A stretch of DNA of 64,000 nt from Streptomyces sp. NBC_00162 (GTDB lineage Bacteria; Actinomycetota; Actinomycetes; Streptomycetales; Streptomycetaceae): positions 3,596,001 to 3,660,000 of the forward strand of contig NZ_CP102509.1 in the NCBI RefSeq assembly GCF_024611995.1. Direction: 5' to 3'. Made by a program: the position numbers and the translations under genes. Positions 1-9,184 of this stretch are shown here, piece after piece. Each line of letters begins with the position of its first letter. The stretch's first letter is position 1. The notes beneath the pieces are model-generated. The model was not told where the DNA came from, searched no databases, and saw only the letters and a list, made by a program, of their open reading frames with translations.

Positions 1-102
1 GTCGAGCTGCTCGGGCGGGTGCAGTACGGCGGCGCCGGGCGTGTGCCGGTCGGGGGCCGGAAGGACCAGATCGGCGCTGGTGACGGCAATGGCGGTCGGC
101 AC
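1..102 (-). CDS. Partial conserved hypothetical protein (N-terminus only)
   Basis: Reading leftwards from a GTG at 102, an open frame runs off the window edge and encodes VPTAIAVTSADLV followed by a Pro/Ala-rich stretch. A run of six G on the minus strand (107-112) sits about five bases upstream of the GTG as a ribosome binding site, which is why I prefer this start to the in-frame GTG at 120. I do not recognise the family and only 34 codons are visible. It is divergent from the chitinase gene, and the 351-bp gap between them holds the chitinase promoter. Confidence 0.45.
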   Translation of the reverse strand, partial: MPTAIAVTSADLVLPAPDRHTPGAAVLHPPEQLD

Positions 103-343
103 GCGAATCCCCCCGTTCACCCCGTGCGCCACGGCCGTTCGCGTAGCCGTCGCACACACGCACACTCTGCGCGACCGCAAACGATCGACGCTCTTCCCCC
201 TTGCCTCAGCACCATATCCGCGTCACCCCTGGCAGGGCAGGGGCTTGGGAATTCCCGTGCCACCGGCACGCGTCACAGGTGGCGGGAAACCCGGACAACA
301 GGGATCGGACGATCGAGCATTTCCAGCCACATTGCAAAGACTC

Positions 344-372
344 TTGACACGGGGATTGGTCTGGACCAACTT
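344..372 (+). promoter_or_regulatory. Chitinase promoter with a DasR-type operator
   Basis: A TTGACA -35 box lies at 344-349. A weak -10 (CAACTT, 367-372) follows at a 17-bp spacing. Between and overlapping them is TTGGTCTGGACCAA (356-369), a perfect 6-2-6 inverted repeat. It closely matches the known DasR responsive element core TGGTCTAGACCA and the repeats described in Streptomyces chitinase promoters. DasR is the GntR-family N-acetylglucosamine regulator, so repression relieved by chitin breakdown products is expected. The rest of 103-453 shows no gene. Confidence 0.8.
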
Positions 373-453
373 GGCTCCGCCAGGCCTTTCCCGGGGCGCC
401 CCCACGCGCCCCTCGCTCTCCTCATCCCCTTTCCTCCCCCCACCGGAGCCCAC

Positions 454-2148
454 GTGAACCGCATACGCTCCCTCGCCTTCCTCGCCGCCGCCACCCTCAC
501 CGCGGGCGGCCTCACCGCCCTCGCCACCGGCACCGCGCAGGCCGCGGACGTCAACGTCGCCCGAAACGGCGGCTTCGAGTCCGGACTCGCCAACTGGTCC
601 TGTTCCGCCGGAAGCGGCGCCTCCGTCTCCTCGCCGGTCTACGCCGGGTCCGGCGCCCTCAAGGGCACCCCGGCCGGATCCGACAACGCCCGCTGCAGCC
701 AGACCGTCACGGTCAAGCCGAACTCGACGTACACGCTGAGCACGCAGGTCCAGGGCAGTTACGTCTACCTCGGCGCGACCGGGACCGGCACCCAGGACGT
801 CTCCACCTGGACCCCCGGCTCGGGCGCGGGCTGGCAGAAGCTCTCCACCACCTTCACCACCGGCCCCAGCACCACCCAGGTCACCGTCTACACCCACGGC
901 TGGTACGGCCAGCCGGCCTACGTCGTCGACGAGTTCAGCGTCTTCGGCCCGGACGGCGGCGGTGGCACGGACCCCGGCCCCTCCATCCCCGGCGCCCCGT
1001 CCGGGACCGCTGTTTCCGGACAGAGCTCGAGCGGGCTCACCCTTTCGTGGAACGCGGTCAGCGGGGCCACCGGCTATTACGTGTATCAGGACGGCGTCCG
1101 CATCCGTACGGTGTCCTCGGCGAGCGCCCAGATCACCGGGCTCGCAGCCTCGACCTCGTACTCCTTCCAGGTGAGCGCGTACAACGCGGCGGGCGAGGGC
1201 CCCAAGTCCGCGGCCGTCACCGGCACCACGACCGGCGGCGGAGGGCCGAACCCGAACCCGGCCGTCCCCAAGCACGCGCTGACCGGCTACTGGCAGAACT
1301 TCAACAACGGCGCGACCGTCCAGAAGATCTCCGACGTCTCCTCGCAGTACGACATCATCGCCGTCTCCTTCGCCGACGCCACGACCACACCCGGCGCCAT
1401 CACCTTCAACCTCGACTCGGCCGGTCTCGGCGGCTACACCGTCGCCCAGTTCAAGTCGGACATCGCCGCGAAGAAGGCGGCCGGCAAGTCCGTCATCCTC
1501 TCCATCGGCGGCGAGAAGGGCACGATCTCGGTCAATGACTCCACCTCCGCCACCAACCTCGCGAACTCGGCGTACGCGCTGATGCAGGAGTACGGCTTCT
1601 CCGGCATCGACATCGACCTGGAGAACGGCCTCAACCCGACCTACATGACGCAGGCCCTGCGCGCGCTCTCGGCGAAGGCGGGCTCCTCGCTCGTCATCAC
1701 CATGGCCCCGCAGACCATCGACATGCAGTCCACGCAGGGCGGCTACTTCAAGACGGCGCTCAACATCAAGGACATCCTCACCGTCGTGAACATGCAGTAC
1801 TACAACAGCGGCTCGATGAACGGCTGCGACGGGAACGTCTACTCCCAGGGCTCGGTGGACTTCCTCACCGCCCTCGCCTGCATCCAGCTGGAGGGCGGCC
1901 TCGACCCCTCCCAGGTGGGCATCGGTGTGCCGGCCTCGCCGAGCGGAGCGGGCAGCGGCTACGTCTCCCCGACCGTCGTCAACAACGCCCTGGACTGTCT
2001 GACCAGGGGCACGAGCTGCGGGTCCTTCAAGCCGTCCAAGACCTACCCCGGCCTGCGCGGTGCGATGACCTGGTCGACGAACTGGGACGCCAAGGCGGGT
2101 AGTGCCTGGTCCAACGCGGTGGGTCCCAAGGTCCACAGCCTCCCCTAG
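454..2148 (+). CDS. Secreted GH18 chitinase with N-terminal carbohydrate-binding module and FnIII domain
   Basis: Endo-type hydrolysis of beta-1,4-GlcNAc chains outside the cell. The open frame extends far upstream, but the GTG at 454 starts a classic Sec signal peptide (basic NRIR, hydrophobic core, cleavage after about A30 at AQA-AD). Mature order: a jelly-roll carbohydrate-binding module (about 31-165), Gly/Pro linker, one fibronectin type III domain (about 177-262), second linker, and a GH18 barrel from about 274. The catalytic motif is SGIDIDLE, with D386, D388 and acid/base E390. The first position of the usual DxxDxDxE is Ser383 here, as I believe occurs in part of this subfamily. The DasR-type site upstream ties expression to GlcNAc. 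Total 564 residues. Confidence 0.93.
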   Translation: MNRIRSLAFLAAATLTAGGLTALATGTAQAADVNVARNGGFESGLANWSCSAGSGASVSSPVYAGSGALKGTPAGSDNARCSQTVTVKPNSTYTLSTQVQGSYVYLGATGTGTQDVSTWTPGSGAGWQKLSTTFTTGPSTTQVTVYTHGWYGQPAYVVDEFSVFGPDGGGGTDPGPSIPGAPSGTAVSGQSSSGLTLSWNAVSGATGYYVYQDGVRIRTVSSASAQITGLAASTSYSFQVSAYNAAGEGPKSAAVTGTTTGGGGPNPNPAVPKHALTGYWQNFNNGATVQKISDVSSQYDIIAVSFADATTTPGAITFNLDSAGLGGYTVAQFKSDIAAKKAAGKSVILSIGGEKGTISVNDSTSATNLANSAYALMQEYGFSGIDIDLENGLNPTYMTQALRALSAKAGSSLVITMAPQTIDMQSTQGGYFKTALNIKDILTVVNMQYYNSGSMNGCDGNVYSQGSVDFLTALACIQLEGGLDPSQVGIGVPASPSGAGSGYVSPTVVNNALDCLTRGTSCGSFKPSKTYPGLRGAMTWSTNWDAKAGSAWSNAVGPKVHSLP

Positions 2149-2273
2149 GCGGTAGGTGTGGGGGTGGCCGGTTCGGGTCGGCCGACAGGAGGCGTCCTTG
2201 ACCTGAACATGCCACGAGAGCACGCTGTGCGCATCCGCACGGCTACCCCCACACTCCCCACCCAGGAGAACGC

Positions 2274-3608
2274 ATGCGGCTCCACTACCGCCGAAGGGCC
2301 GCCGTCACGGCGGCCCTTCTGGCGCTCGCGCTGGGCGCACCCGCTTACGGCATGAGCGCGACGGCGTCACCACCGCCCACCCCGTCCACCGCCACCCAGG
2401 ACGAGGCCATCGTCCAATACCGGATCCACGGCCCCGCCACGGCGACCGACCGCACCGCCCTGCTCCGTACGGGCGTGTCGATCGACGAGGTGGACGACCA
2501 CACGGTCGTGGTCAGCGCCGACACCATGCAGGCCAAGAACCTGCGCGCGCTGGGCTACCAGCTCACCGCGCTGCCCGGCCCGCCGGACCGCACCCTGCCG
2601 GGGATCGCGGCGGGCCCGATGGACTTCCCGTCGGCGGACTCCCGCTACCACAACTACGCCGAGGCGAACGCGGAGATCGACCAGCGCATCGCCCAGTACC
2701 CCGGGATCATGAGCAAGCGGGTCATCGGGAAGTCGTACCAGGGCCGGGACCTCATCGCCATCAAGATCAGCGACAACGTGGCCACCGACGAGGCCGAGCC
2801 CGAGGTGCTCTTCACCGCACACCAGCACGCCCGCGAGCACCTGACCGTGGAAATGGCCCTGTACCTGCTCAAGGAGTTCGGCTCCAAGTACGGCACCGAC
2901 TCCCGGATCACCAACGCCGTCAACGGCCGCGAGATCTGGATCGTCCCGGACCTCAACCCGGACGGCGGCGAGTACGACATCGCCACCGGCTCCTACCGGT
3001 CCTGGCGCAAGAACCGTCAGCCCAACTCCGGATCCTCGTACGTCGGCACGGACGAGAACCGGAACTGGGACTACAAGTGGGGCTGCTGCGGCGGCTCCAG
3101 CAGCAGCAAGAGCTCCGAGACCTACCGCGGCTCGGCAGCCGAGTCGGCGCCCGAGGTGAAGGTGGTCTCGGACTTCGTCCGCAGCCGGGTCATCGGCGGC
3201 AAGCAGCAGATCAAGGCCGCGATCGACTTCCACACGTACAGCGAACTGGTCCTGTGGCCCTTCGGGTACACGTACAACGACACCGCCCCGGGCCTGACCA
3301 CCGACGACCTCGCCGTCTACAAGAAGATCGGCACGAGCATGGCGGCGAGCAACGGCTACACCCCGGAGCAGTCGAGCGACCTGTACATCACGGACGGCAC
3401 GATCGACGACTGGCTGTGGGGCAACCAGAAGATCTTCTCCTACACCTTCGAGATGTACCCGGCGAGCTCGGGCGGCGGCGGCTTCTACCCGCCCGACGAG
3501 GTGATCGACCGCGAGACCGCCCGCAACAAGGACGCGGTGCTCCAGCTCCTGGAGAACGCGGACTGCATGTACCGCTCGATCGGCAAGGAAGCCCAGTACT
3601 GCACCTGA
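2274..3608 (+). CDS. Secreted M14 family zinc carboxypeptidase
   Basis: An extracellular metallocarboxypeptidase removing C-terminal residues from peptides. The ATG start gives a signal peptide (MRLHYRRR, then an Ala/Leu core), a propeptide-like region to about residue 120, and the M14 fold. The zinc ligands are visible: H185 and E188 in HARE, and H320 in DFHTYSE. The catalytic Glu is E393 in YTFEMYP. Paired cysteines (GCCGG loop; two near the C-terminus, ending AQYCT) suit a secreted protein. It follows the chitinase after 125 bp on the same strand but probably has its own promoter. A strong hairpin follows the stop. Length (444) is normal for actinobacterial secreted M14 enzymes. Confidence 0.93.
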   Translation: MRLHYRRRAAVTAALLALALGAPAYGMSATASPPPTPSTATQDEAIVQYRIHGPATATDRTALLRTGVSIDEVDDHTVVVSADTMQAKNLRALGYQLTALPGPPDRTLPGIAAGPMDFPSADSRYHNYAEANAEIDQRIAQYPGIMSKRVIGKSYQGRDLIAIKISDNVATDEAEPEVLFTAHQHAREHLTVEMALYLLKEFGSKYGTDSRITNAVNGREIWIVPDLNPDGGEYDIATGSYRSWRKNRQPNSGSSYVGTDENRNWDYKWGCCGGSSSSKSSETYRGSAAESAPEVKVVSDFVRSRVIGGKQQIKAAIDFHTYSELVLWPFGYTYNDTAPGLTTDDLAVYKKIGTSMAASNGYTPEQSSDLYITDGTIDDWLWGNQKIFSYTFEMYPASSGGGGFYPPDEVIDRETARNKDAVLQLLENADCMYRSIGKEAQYCT

Positions 3609-3633
3609 TCCCTGCACGATCCCTGCACGAACC

Positions 3634-3662
3634 GGGGCGCCCCACCGCCAGGGGGGCGCCCC
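3634..3662. terminator. Bidirectional hairpin terminator
   Basis: GGGGCGCCCC at 3634-3643 pairs with an identical self-complementary GGGGCGCCCC at 3653-3662, between the converging carboxypeptidase and RidA genes. Just upstream, GATCCCTGCAC is tandemly duplicated (3607-3628), overlapping the carboxypeptidase stop codon. Confidence 0.75.
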
Positions 3663-3680
3663 GCCGCATGCTCAGCCCGC

Positions 3681-4091
3681 TCAGCCCAGGACGGCGAGCG
3701 CGTCGATCTCGATGAGCAGCCCGGCCGGCAGGCCGACGTACACGGTGGTGCGGGCGGCGGGGGCCTCCTTGAGGCCCTGCTCCTCGAAGTAGGCGTTGTA
3801 GAGCTCGTTCATCTCGGCGAAGTGCGCGGTGTCGGTGAGGTAGACGCGGATCATCATCACGTCGTCCCAGCCGGCGCCGCCCGCCTCGAGGACCGAGCGG
3901 ACGTTCTCCAGCGTCTGGAGCGTCTGCTCGCGCAGCGCCGGCCCGGCGGGGGTGGGCGGCTGCCCGTCGACGTGCGGGAGGAAGCCGACCTGCCCGGCGA
4001 CCTGGAGGATGTTCCCCTTGCGCACGCCGTGCGAGAACCGCGCGGGCGGGGTGGTGTGGGTGTCGGGGGTGATGGCGGTCTTCTCGCTCAC
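3681..4091 (-). CDS. RidA/YjgF/Rid family enamine/imine deaminase
   Basis: Rid proteins hydrolyse reactive enamine/imine intermediates such as 2-aminoacrylate that PLP-dependent dehydratases release. The 136-residue protein has the family signatures: an N-terminal FSHGVRKGNILQVAGQ strand pair, the central VRVYLTD-like segment (MMIRVYLTDTAHF), and the C-terminal ARTTVYVGLPAG with the substrate-carboxylate Arg. Start is a GTG whose GTGA overlaps the IclR stop (4088-4091), so the two are translationally coupled. The divergent neighbour is a PLP D-amino acid deaminase, the kind of enzyme whose products Rid proteins detoxify, so a pathway-specific role is likely. Confidence 0.9.
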   Translation of the reverse strand: MSEKTAITPDTHTTPPARFSHGVRKGNILQVAGQVGFLPHVDGQPPTPAGPALREQTLQTLENVRSVLEAGGAGWDDVMMIRVYLTDTAHFAEMNELYNAYFEEQGLKEAPAARTTVYVGLPAGLLIEIDALAVLG

Positions 4092-4867
4092 GAGTCCTCT
4101 TCCTCTTGCTGGTCCTGTTGCGGGTCCTGTGATCCTGAATAGTCCCGGCTGACGGCGTCGGCGGTACCCCGCACCAGCGGCAGCAGTTCGACGAGCCCCT
4201 CGGCGGTGACGACCACGCTGGGCGCGGAGACGGACAGCGCGGCGACGACCCGCCCGTCGGGCCCGCGCACGGGGGCCCCGACGCAGTTGATGGACTCCTC
4301 GTGCCCGCCGAGATCGGCGGCCCAGCCCTGCTCCCGTACGAGCTCCAGCTCGCGGAGGAACGCGGCGGCGTCGGGGGTGGAGCGGGCGGTGTAGCGCGGA
4401 TAGTCGATCCGCGCGGCGAGGCTCCGGCGCTCGCCCTCGGGAAGGTCGGCGAGGAGCAGCTTGGCGACGGCGGCGACGGTGAGGGGCACGGGCTTGCCGA
4501 TACGGGAGTACATGCGGACCGGGTACCGGCTGTCGACCTTGTCGATGTACACGACCTCGTCGTCCTGGAGGAGGGCGAGGTGGACGGTGTGCCCGGTGGC
4601 CTTGTTCAGCGCGACCAGGTGGGGGTGCGCGATCTCCCGTACGTCGAGGTTCTCGACGGCTTCGGCGGCCAGCGCGAACAGCTGCGCGCCGAGCCGGTAG
4701 CGGCCGTCGGCCTGCCGGTACACGAACCCCCGCTCGTGCAGCGTGCGCAGCAGCCGCAAGGCGGTGCTCTTGTGCACCCCGAGCTCGTCGGCGACCTCGC
4801 CGAGGCCGGCGGGCCCCTTGGCCAGCAGCGGCAGGATCCCGAGCGCCCGCTCCACGGACTGGCTCAT
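4088..4867 (-). CDS. IclR family transcriptional regulator
   Basis: 259 residues. An N-terminal winged helix-turn-helix (about 3-60; ERALGILPLLA, then LGVHKSTALRLLRTL) is followed by the IclR effector-binding domain with the characteristic TGHTVHLALLQDDEVVYIDKV and the C-terminal CVGAPVRGPDGRVVAALSVSAP segment. It is co-transcribed with RidA and divergent from the deaminase/deacylase pair. A palindromic site in the intergenic region (5138-5166) is its probable operator. The effector is likely a D-amino acid or its keto acid (inference). Confidence 0.92.
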   Translation of the reverse strand: MSQSVERALGILPLLAKGPAGLGEVADELGVHKSTALRLLRTLHERGFVYRQADGRYRLGAQLFALAAEAVENLDVREIAHPHLVALNKATGHTVHLALLQDDEVVYIDKVDSRYPVRMYSRIGKPVPLTVAAVAKLLLADLPEGERRSLAARIDYPRYTARSTPDAAAFLRELELVREQGWAADLGGHEESINCVGAPVRGPDGRVVAALSVSAPSVVVTAEGLVELLPLVRGTADAVSRDYSGSQDPQQDQQEEEDS

Positions 4868-4932
4868 CCTCGTCCTCTCGTACGGGTCACGGCAACACCG
4901 GCTCCGCCGGTGCCGGGCTCCGCCCGGACCCG

Positions 4933-5010
4933 CGCCTCAAACGCCGGCGGGGCTGGATTTGGCTGGTGCCGTCCACCGCGCGAAACCCAGCCCCGCCGGC
5001 GTTTGAGGCG
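4933..5010. repeat. Long perfect inverted repeat (Streptomyces-type intergenic palindrome)
   Basis: Two 24-bp arms, 4933-4956 and 4987-5010, are exact reverse complements, with TTT/AAA continuing the pairing inward after one mismatch. The core is CTCAAACGCCGGCGGGGCTGG. Similar CAAACGCCGGCGGGGC palindromes are common between Streptomyces genes. Flanking it, 5011-5090 is G-rich with no coding signal. The element sits between the IclR start and the deaminase promoter, so it could be a mobile palindromic element or a stem at the 5' end of the IclR transcript. Confidence 0.7.
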
Positions 5011-5137
5011 TGGGGGCCCCCCCGGACGGAGTCTGGGGGAGGGTTTGGGGCGGAGCCCCAGCAGTGGCGCCGCGCCCGGGCCCTCGGGTCGGCGTTGACC
5101 CACCGTCACCCGGGATGTTAGACAGCAGGCAGCGACA

Positions 5138-5166
5138 TACGCAACGACCGTTGCATACAGCGCAAC
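5138..5166. promoter_or_regulatory. Probable IclR-family operator upstream of the D-amino acid deaminase
   Basis: TACGCAACG-AC-CGTTGCATA (5138-5157) is a 9-2-9 inverted repeat with one mismatch. A third half-site, GCAAC at 5162-5166, forms a second overlapping inverted repeat with GTTGC at 5150-5154. It lies 18-46 bp upstream of the deaminase ATG, between it and the divergent IclR gene. Assignment to that regulator rests on position and symmetry. Confidence 0.55.
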
Positions 5167-5184
5167 TCCCCGGGAGGGCACCGC

Positions 5185-6471
5185 ATGGCCAGCGACCCCG
5201 TCAAGGACCTCGCCGACGAACCGGTCGACCACCGGTTCAAGGGCCTCCCCCCGGACGCCCACGCGGCCGGCCTCACCGTAGGCGAGCTCACCGCGCAGCG
5301 CCGGGACCTCCACACCGGCGGGTTCACCACCCCCGTCCTGACCCTCGACGCGGACGCGCTCGAGCACAACCTCACCGCCCTCGGCACGTACGCCGCCCGC
5401 CACGCCCTCGCCTTCGCCCCGCACGGCAAGACCTGCATGGCCCCGCAGCTCTTCCGCCGCCAGCTGGACCACGGCGCGTGGGGCATCACCGCCGCCGTCC
5501 CCCACCAGGCCCGCGTCTACCGCGCCTTCGGCATCCAGCGCATCTTCCTCGCCAACGAGCTCGTCGATCCCGCCGCCCTGCGCTGGGTGGCCTCCGAACT
5601 CGCCGCCGACCCCGGCTTCCGCTTCGTCTGCTACGTCGACTCCGTGCGCGGCGTCCACCTCATGGACCGCGCCCTGCGCGACGCGCCCGCCGTCATCGAC
5701 GTCGTCGTCGAGCTCGGCGCCGGCGAGGGCGCCCGTACCGGCGCCCGCACCGACGACGACTGCCGCGCCGTCGCCGACGCCGTGGCCGACGCCGCCACCC
5801 TCCGCCTCGTCGGCATCGCCGGCTACGAGGCCGAGGTCCCCGACGCCGATCCGGACCGCGTCCACGCGTACCTGCGCCGCCTCACCGGCCTCGCCGTCGA
5901 GTTCGACAAGGCCGGCCGGTTCGCCGCGTACCCGGACCTCGAGGAGATCATCGTCAGCGCCGGCGGATCCGCCTGGTTCGACGCCGTCGCCGACGTCTTC
6001 GCCGAACTCCCCGAACTCTCCCGCCCCACCCTCAAACTGCTCCGCTCCGGCGCGTACGTCTCCCACGACCACGGCTGGTACACCCGCCTCACCCCCTTCA
6101 ACCGCCACCCCGAAGAGGGCGGCCTGCGCCCCGCGTTCCGGCTCTGGACCCAGGTCGTCTCGCGCCCCTCCCCCACCCAGGCCTTCGTCAACGCCGGCAA
6201 GCGCGACATCGCCTACGACCTCGGCCTGCCCACCGCCGAGCTGGTCCGCGACGCCCTCACCGGCGACGAGCGACCCGCCACCGGAGTCCGCGTGGTCAAA
6301 CTCTCCGACCAGCACGCCTGGCTGGAGACCGACTCCGCCGACGACGTCCAGGTCGGCGACTGGGTGGCCCTCGGCATGTCCCACCCCTGCACCATCTTCG
6401 AGAAGTGGCCGCTGATCCCGGTGGTGGAGTCCGACGGCACGGTCAGCGACTACGTCCGCACGTTCTTCTAG
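5185..6471 (+). CDS. PLP-dependent D-amino acid deaminase/D-serine (D-threonine) dehydratase-like, fold type III
   Basis: Predicted to dehydrate or deaminate D-Ser/D-Thr to the 2-oxo acid and ammonia, in the cytoplasm. The N-terminal alanine-racemase-like barrel carries the PLP lysine K82 in FAPHGKTCMAP. The C-terminal D-Ser dehydratase-like domain carries the H400-x-C402 pair (SHPCTIFEKWP) that binds zinc in eukaryotic-type D-serine dehydratase. The ATG at 5185 follows a strong GGGAGGG site. The protein has 428 residues, typical for amino acid deaminase. The next gene, a deacylase, starts after 9 bp. RidA is encoded divergently and would clear the enamine product. D-threonine aldolase is the alternative within the same fold. 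Confidence 0.88.
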   Translation: MASDPVKDLADEPVDHRFKGLPPDAHAAGLTVGELTAQRRDLHTGGFTTPVLTLDADALEHNLTALGTYAARHALAFAPHGKTCMAPQLFRRQLDHGAWGITAAVPHQARVYRAFGIQRIFLANELVDPAALRWVASELAADPGFRFVCYVDSVRGVHLMDRALRDAPAVIDVVVELGAGEGARTGARTDDDCRAVADAVADAATLRLVGIAGYEAEVPDADPDRVHAYLRRLTGLAVEFDKAGRFAAYPDLEEIIVSAGGSAWFDAVADVFAELPELSRPTLKLLRSGAYVSHDHGWYTRLTPFNRHPEEGGLRPAFRLWTQVVSRPSPTQAFVNAGKRDIAYDLGLPTAELVRDALTGDERPATGVRVVKLSDQHAWLETDSADDVQVGDWVALGMSHPCTIFEKWPLIPVVESDGTVSDYVRTFF

Positions 6472-6480
6472 GTCCCGGCC

Positions 6481-8091
6481 GTGGACCTGGTCATCCGCGG
6501 GGCCCGCGTCGTCGACGGCACGGGCGGGCCCTCGTACACCGCTGATGTCAGCGTGCACGAGGGCCGGATCGCCGAGATCGGCCGCATACCCGGCGGGGGC
6601 CGCAGGACCCTCGACGCGCACGGGCTGGCCCTCGCCCCCGGCTTCGTCGACATGCACGCCCACAGCGACCTCGCGCTGCTCCGCGACCCGGACCACAGCG
6701 CGAAGGCCGCCCAGGGCGTGACCCTCGAAGTCCTCGGCCAGGACGGCCTGTCGTACGCGCCGGCCGACGACCGCACCCTGGGCGAGGTACGGACCGCCAT
6801 CGCGGGCTGGAACGGCTCCGGCGACGACATCGACTTCGACGGTCCCGACGGCTTCGACTGGCGCACGGTCGGCGGCTACCTCGACCGCCTGGACCGAGGC
6901 GTCGCCGTGAACGCCGCGTACCTCGTCCCCCAGGGCACGGTCCGCGCGTACGCCCTCGGCTGGGACGACCGCCCGGCGAGCGCGGACGAGCTGGACCGGA
7001 TGCGGCAGCTGGTCGCCGACGGCCTGGCCCAGGGCGCCGTCGGCATGTCCTCCGGCCTGACCTACACCCCCGGCATGTACGCCTCCGGCGCCGAACTGAC
7101 AGAGCTGTGCCGCGTGGTGGCCCGGTACGGCGGCTACTACTGCCCCCACCACCGCTCGTACGGCCACGGCGCCCTGGCCGCCTACGCCGAGATGGTCGAC
7201 CTCACCCGCGAGGCCGGCTGCGCCCTGCACCTCGCGCACGCCACCATGAACTTCGGCGAGAACCGGGGCCGCGCCCCCGAGCTGCTCGCCCTGCTCGACG
7301 CCGCTCTGGCCGACGGCTGCGACATCACCCTCGACAGCTACCCGTACACCCCCGGCTGCACGACCCTCGTGGCCCTGCTGCCCAGTTGGGCGAACGAGGG
7401 CGGCCCGGAGGCGGTCCTGGCACGCCTGCACGACGACGCCGAGGCCGCGCGGATCCGCCACGCGCTGGAGGTGACGGGCGCCGACGGCTGCCACGGGGTC
7501 CCCGTCGACTGGTCGACGATCGAGATCTCCGGCACCGCCGATCCCGCCTTCGCGGGGTACGTCGGCACGCGCCTGGACGGCTGGGACACCGCCCGGCGGC
7601 TGCTCCTCGGCGACCGGCTCGCGCCGACGGTCCTCCAGCACGTCGGCCACGAGGAGAACGTCCGGGCGATCATGCGCCACCGCGTCCACACCGGCGGCTC
7701 CGACGGCATCCTGCAGGGCGCGAAGCCGCACCCGCGCGCCTACGGCACCTTCCCGCACTACCTCGGCCACTACGTCCGCGAGCTCGGCGTGCTCTCCCTC
7801 GAGGAGTGCGTCGCGCACCTGTCCGGCGGCCCGGCGGCCCGCCTGCGCCTGCCCGACCGGGGTCTGGTCCGCGCCGGCCACCGGGCCGACCTGGTCCTGT
7901 TCGATCCGGACACGGTCGCCGCCGGGTCCACGTACGAGAACCCGCGCACGCTGCCCACCGGCATTCCGCACGTCCTGATCGACGGGCGCTTCGTGATGCG
8001 CGACGGACGGCGCACGGACGTGCTGGCGGGCCGCTCCGTCCGCCGCACACCCCACGCTGCCGGCGCTCCCCGCACTCCCCCGGCGGCGTGA
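6481..8091 (+). CDS. N-acyl-D-amino acid deacylase (D-aminoacylase, amidohydrolase superfamily)
   Basis: Hydrolyses N-acyl-D-amino acids to the free D-amino acid, the substrate of the preceding enzyme. It begins at a GTG ([15 protein letters not shown]), with the amidohydrolase metal motif FVDMHAHSD (H59, H61). Further active-site segments are [15 protein letters not shown], the [12 protein letters not shown] loop and [22 protein letters not shown]. The C-terminal beta sandwich with [15 protein letters not shown] completes the fold. The 536-residue length fits the D-aminoacylase/DAA family. Spacing of 9 bp from the deaminase indicates one operon. Confidence 0.9.
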   Translation: MDLVIRGARVVDGTGGPSYTADVSVHEGRIAEIGRIPGGGRRTLDAHGLALAPGFVDMHAHSDLALLRDPDHSAKAAQGVTLEVLGQDGLSYAPADDRTLGEVRTAIAGWNGSGDDIDFDGPDGFDWRTVGGYLDRLDRGVAVNAAYLVPQGTVRAYALGWDDRPASADELDRMRQLVADGLAQGAVGMSSGLTYTPGMYASGAELTELCRVVARYGGYYCPHHRSYGHGALAAYAEMVDLTREAGCALHLAHATMNFGENRGRAPELLALLDAALADGCDITLDSYPYTPGCTTLVALLPSWANEGGPEAVLARLHDDAEAARIRHALEVTGADGCHGVPVDWSTIEISGTADPAFAGYVGTRLDGWDTARRLLLGDRLAPTVLQHVGHEENVRAIMRHRVHTGGSDGILQGAKPHPRAYGTFPHYLGHYVRELGVLSLEECVAHLSGGPAARLRLPDRGLVRAGHRADLVLFDPDTVAAGSTYENPRTLPTGIPHVLIDGRFVMRDGRRTDVLAGRSVRRTPHAAGAPRTPPAA

Positions 8092-8113
8092 CAGGGACAT
8101 TTACGATGAACCG

Positions 8114-9124
8114 ATGGTCGCCTTCGCCCTCGCCGCCCTGTTCTTCCTCGCCTTCGGCATAAGTGCCCGACAGGACCGCCGCGGCTTCCGCAACGCGGTG
8201 CTGTTCGGTCTGACCTTCATCACCTTCTCGTTCGCCCTGCTCCTCCAGGTGCCCGCGCTGCCGCACTGGCTGGCCATGCCCGTGGTCCTGCTCGTCTTCG
8301 CCGTCCCCACGCTCGGCACCCTGGCGCTCGGCGTCTTCCTCGTCGCCAACGGCCTGACGATGGTCCGCAAGGAAGGCAGCCGCCCGCCCAACCTGCTGTC
8401 GATGGTCGCGGGCCTCGGGATCTTCGGGATGATCGCGCTGCTGCTCCTCGTGGGCCGGTACGGCTCCACGGTCGCGCACGGCATCGCGGCGACCCTCACC
8501 CTGGTCGTCGCCTACGTCTCCTTCATCTTCCTGTGCTTCCTCGGCTACGCCTTCCTGTACGGGCGGATCAAGGTGCGCGGCGACGTCGACCACGTGGTGA
8601 TGCTGGGCTCGGGCCTGGTCGGCGGCGACCGGGTGCCGCCGCTGCTGGCCTCGCGGCTGCGCAAGGGGCAGGAGATCTACGAGGCCCAGCTGGCCCGGGG
8701 CGGCCGTCCGCCGGTGCTCCTCGTCTCGGGGGGCAAGGGCTCGGACGAGCGGGTCTCCGAGGCCCGGGCGATGGCGGACTGGCTGATCGCGGAGGGTGGT
8801 GTTCCGGCGGAGCACGTCCGGCTGGAGGACCGGTCCCGGACGACGGAGGAGAACATGCGGTTCTCCCGCGAGCTGATGCTGGCGGACGACCCCGGCTACC
8901 GGTGCGTGGTGGTCACCAACAATTTCCACGCCTTCCGGGCCGCGATGATGGCGCGCAAGGCCGGGGTGAACGGGCAGGTGCTCGGCTCGCCGACCGCGAG
9001 GTACTTCTGGCCGAGCGCCACGATCCGCGAGTTCGTCGCGGTGTTCTGGGAGCACAAGGCCGTGAACCTGGGGATCTGCGGCCTGCTCGTGGCCCTCGGC
9101 GCCCTGGTGACGATCACCGTCTGA
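8114..9124 (+). CDS. DUF218 (SanA/ElyC/YdcF-like) membrane protein
   Basis: 336 residues. The first half contains about five hydrophobic helices (for example MVAFALAALFFLAF and VVLLVFAVPTLGTLALGVFLV). The second half is a cytoplasm- or exterior-facing DUF218 domain, seen as HVVMLGSGLVGGDRVPPLLASRL, LLVSGGKGSDERVSEA, ARAMADWLIAEGGVP, RTTEENMRFSREL and VVTNNFHAFRA. Members of the family are linked to cell-envelope integrity and vancomycin sensitivity in enterobacteria; the role here is unknown. It starts 22 bp after the deacylase stop and may be co-transcribed. The C-terminus ends in another hydrophobic helix. Confidence 0.85.
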   Translation: MVAFALAALFFLAFGISARQDRRGFRNAVLFGLTFITFSFALLLQVPALPHWLAMPVVLLVFAVPTLGTLALGVFLVANGLTMVRKEGSRPPNLLSMVAGLGIFGMIALLLLVGRYGSTVAHGIAATLTLVVAYVSFIFLCFLGYAFLYGRIKVRGDVDHVVMLGSGLVGGDRVPPLLASRLRKGQEIYEAQLARGGRPPVLLVSGGKGSDERVSEARAMADWLIAEGGVPAEHVRLEDRSRTTEENMRFSRELMLADDPGYRCVVVTNNFHAFRAAMMARKAGVNGQVLGSPTARYFWPSATIREFVAVFWEHKAVNLGICGLLVALGALVTITV

Positions 9125-9184
9125 CCTCGTCCGTTCGGGTCAAGGTGCGTTCATGGAGCTGCCGCCGGAGGATGGGGCCAGGGA

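Noticed and set aside
19..453. Extension of the chitinase frame about 145 codons upstream of the GTG at 454
   Set aside because: The extension passes through the DasR-type promoter, lacks family similarity, and would bury the signal peptide; high GC keeps frames open.
4864..8100. A 1078-codon open frame on the minus strand opposite the deaminase and deacylase
   Set aside because: Val/Arg/Gly-rich mirror of well-supported genes; no ribosome site or domain.
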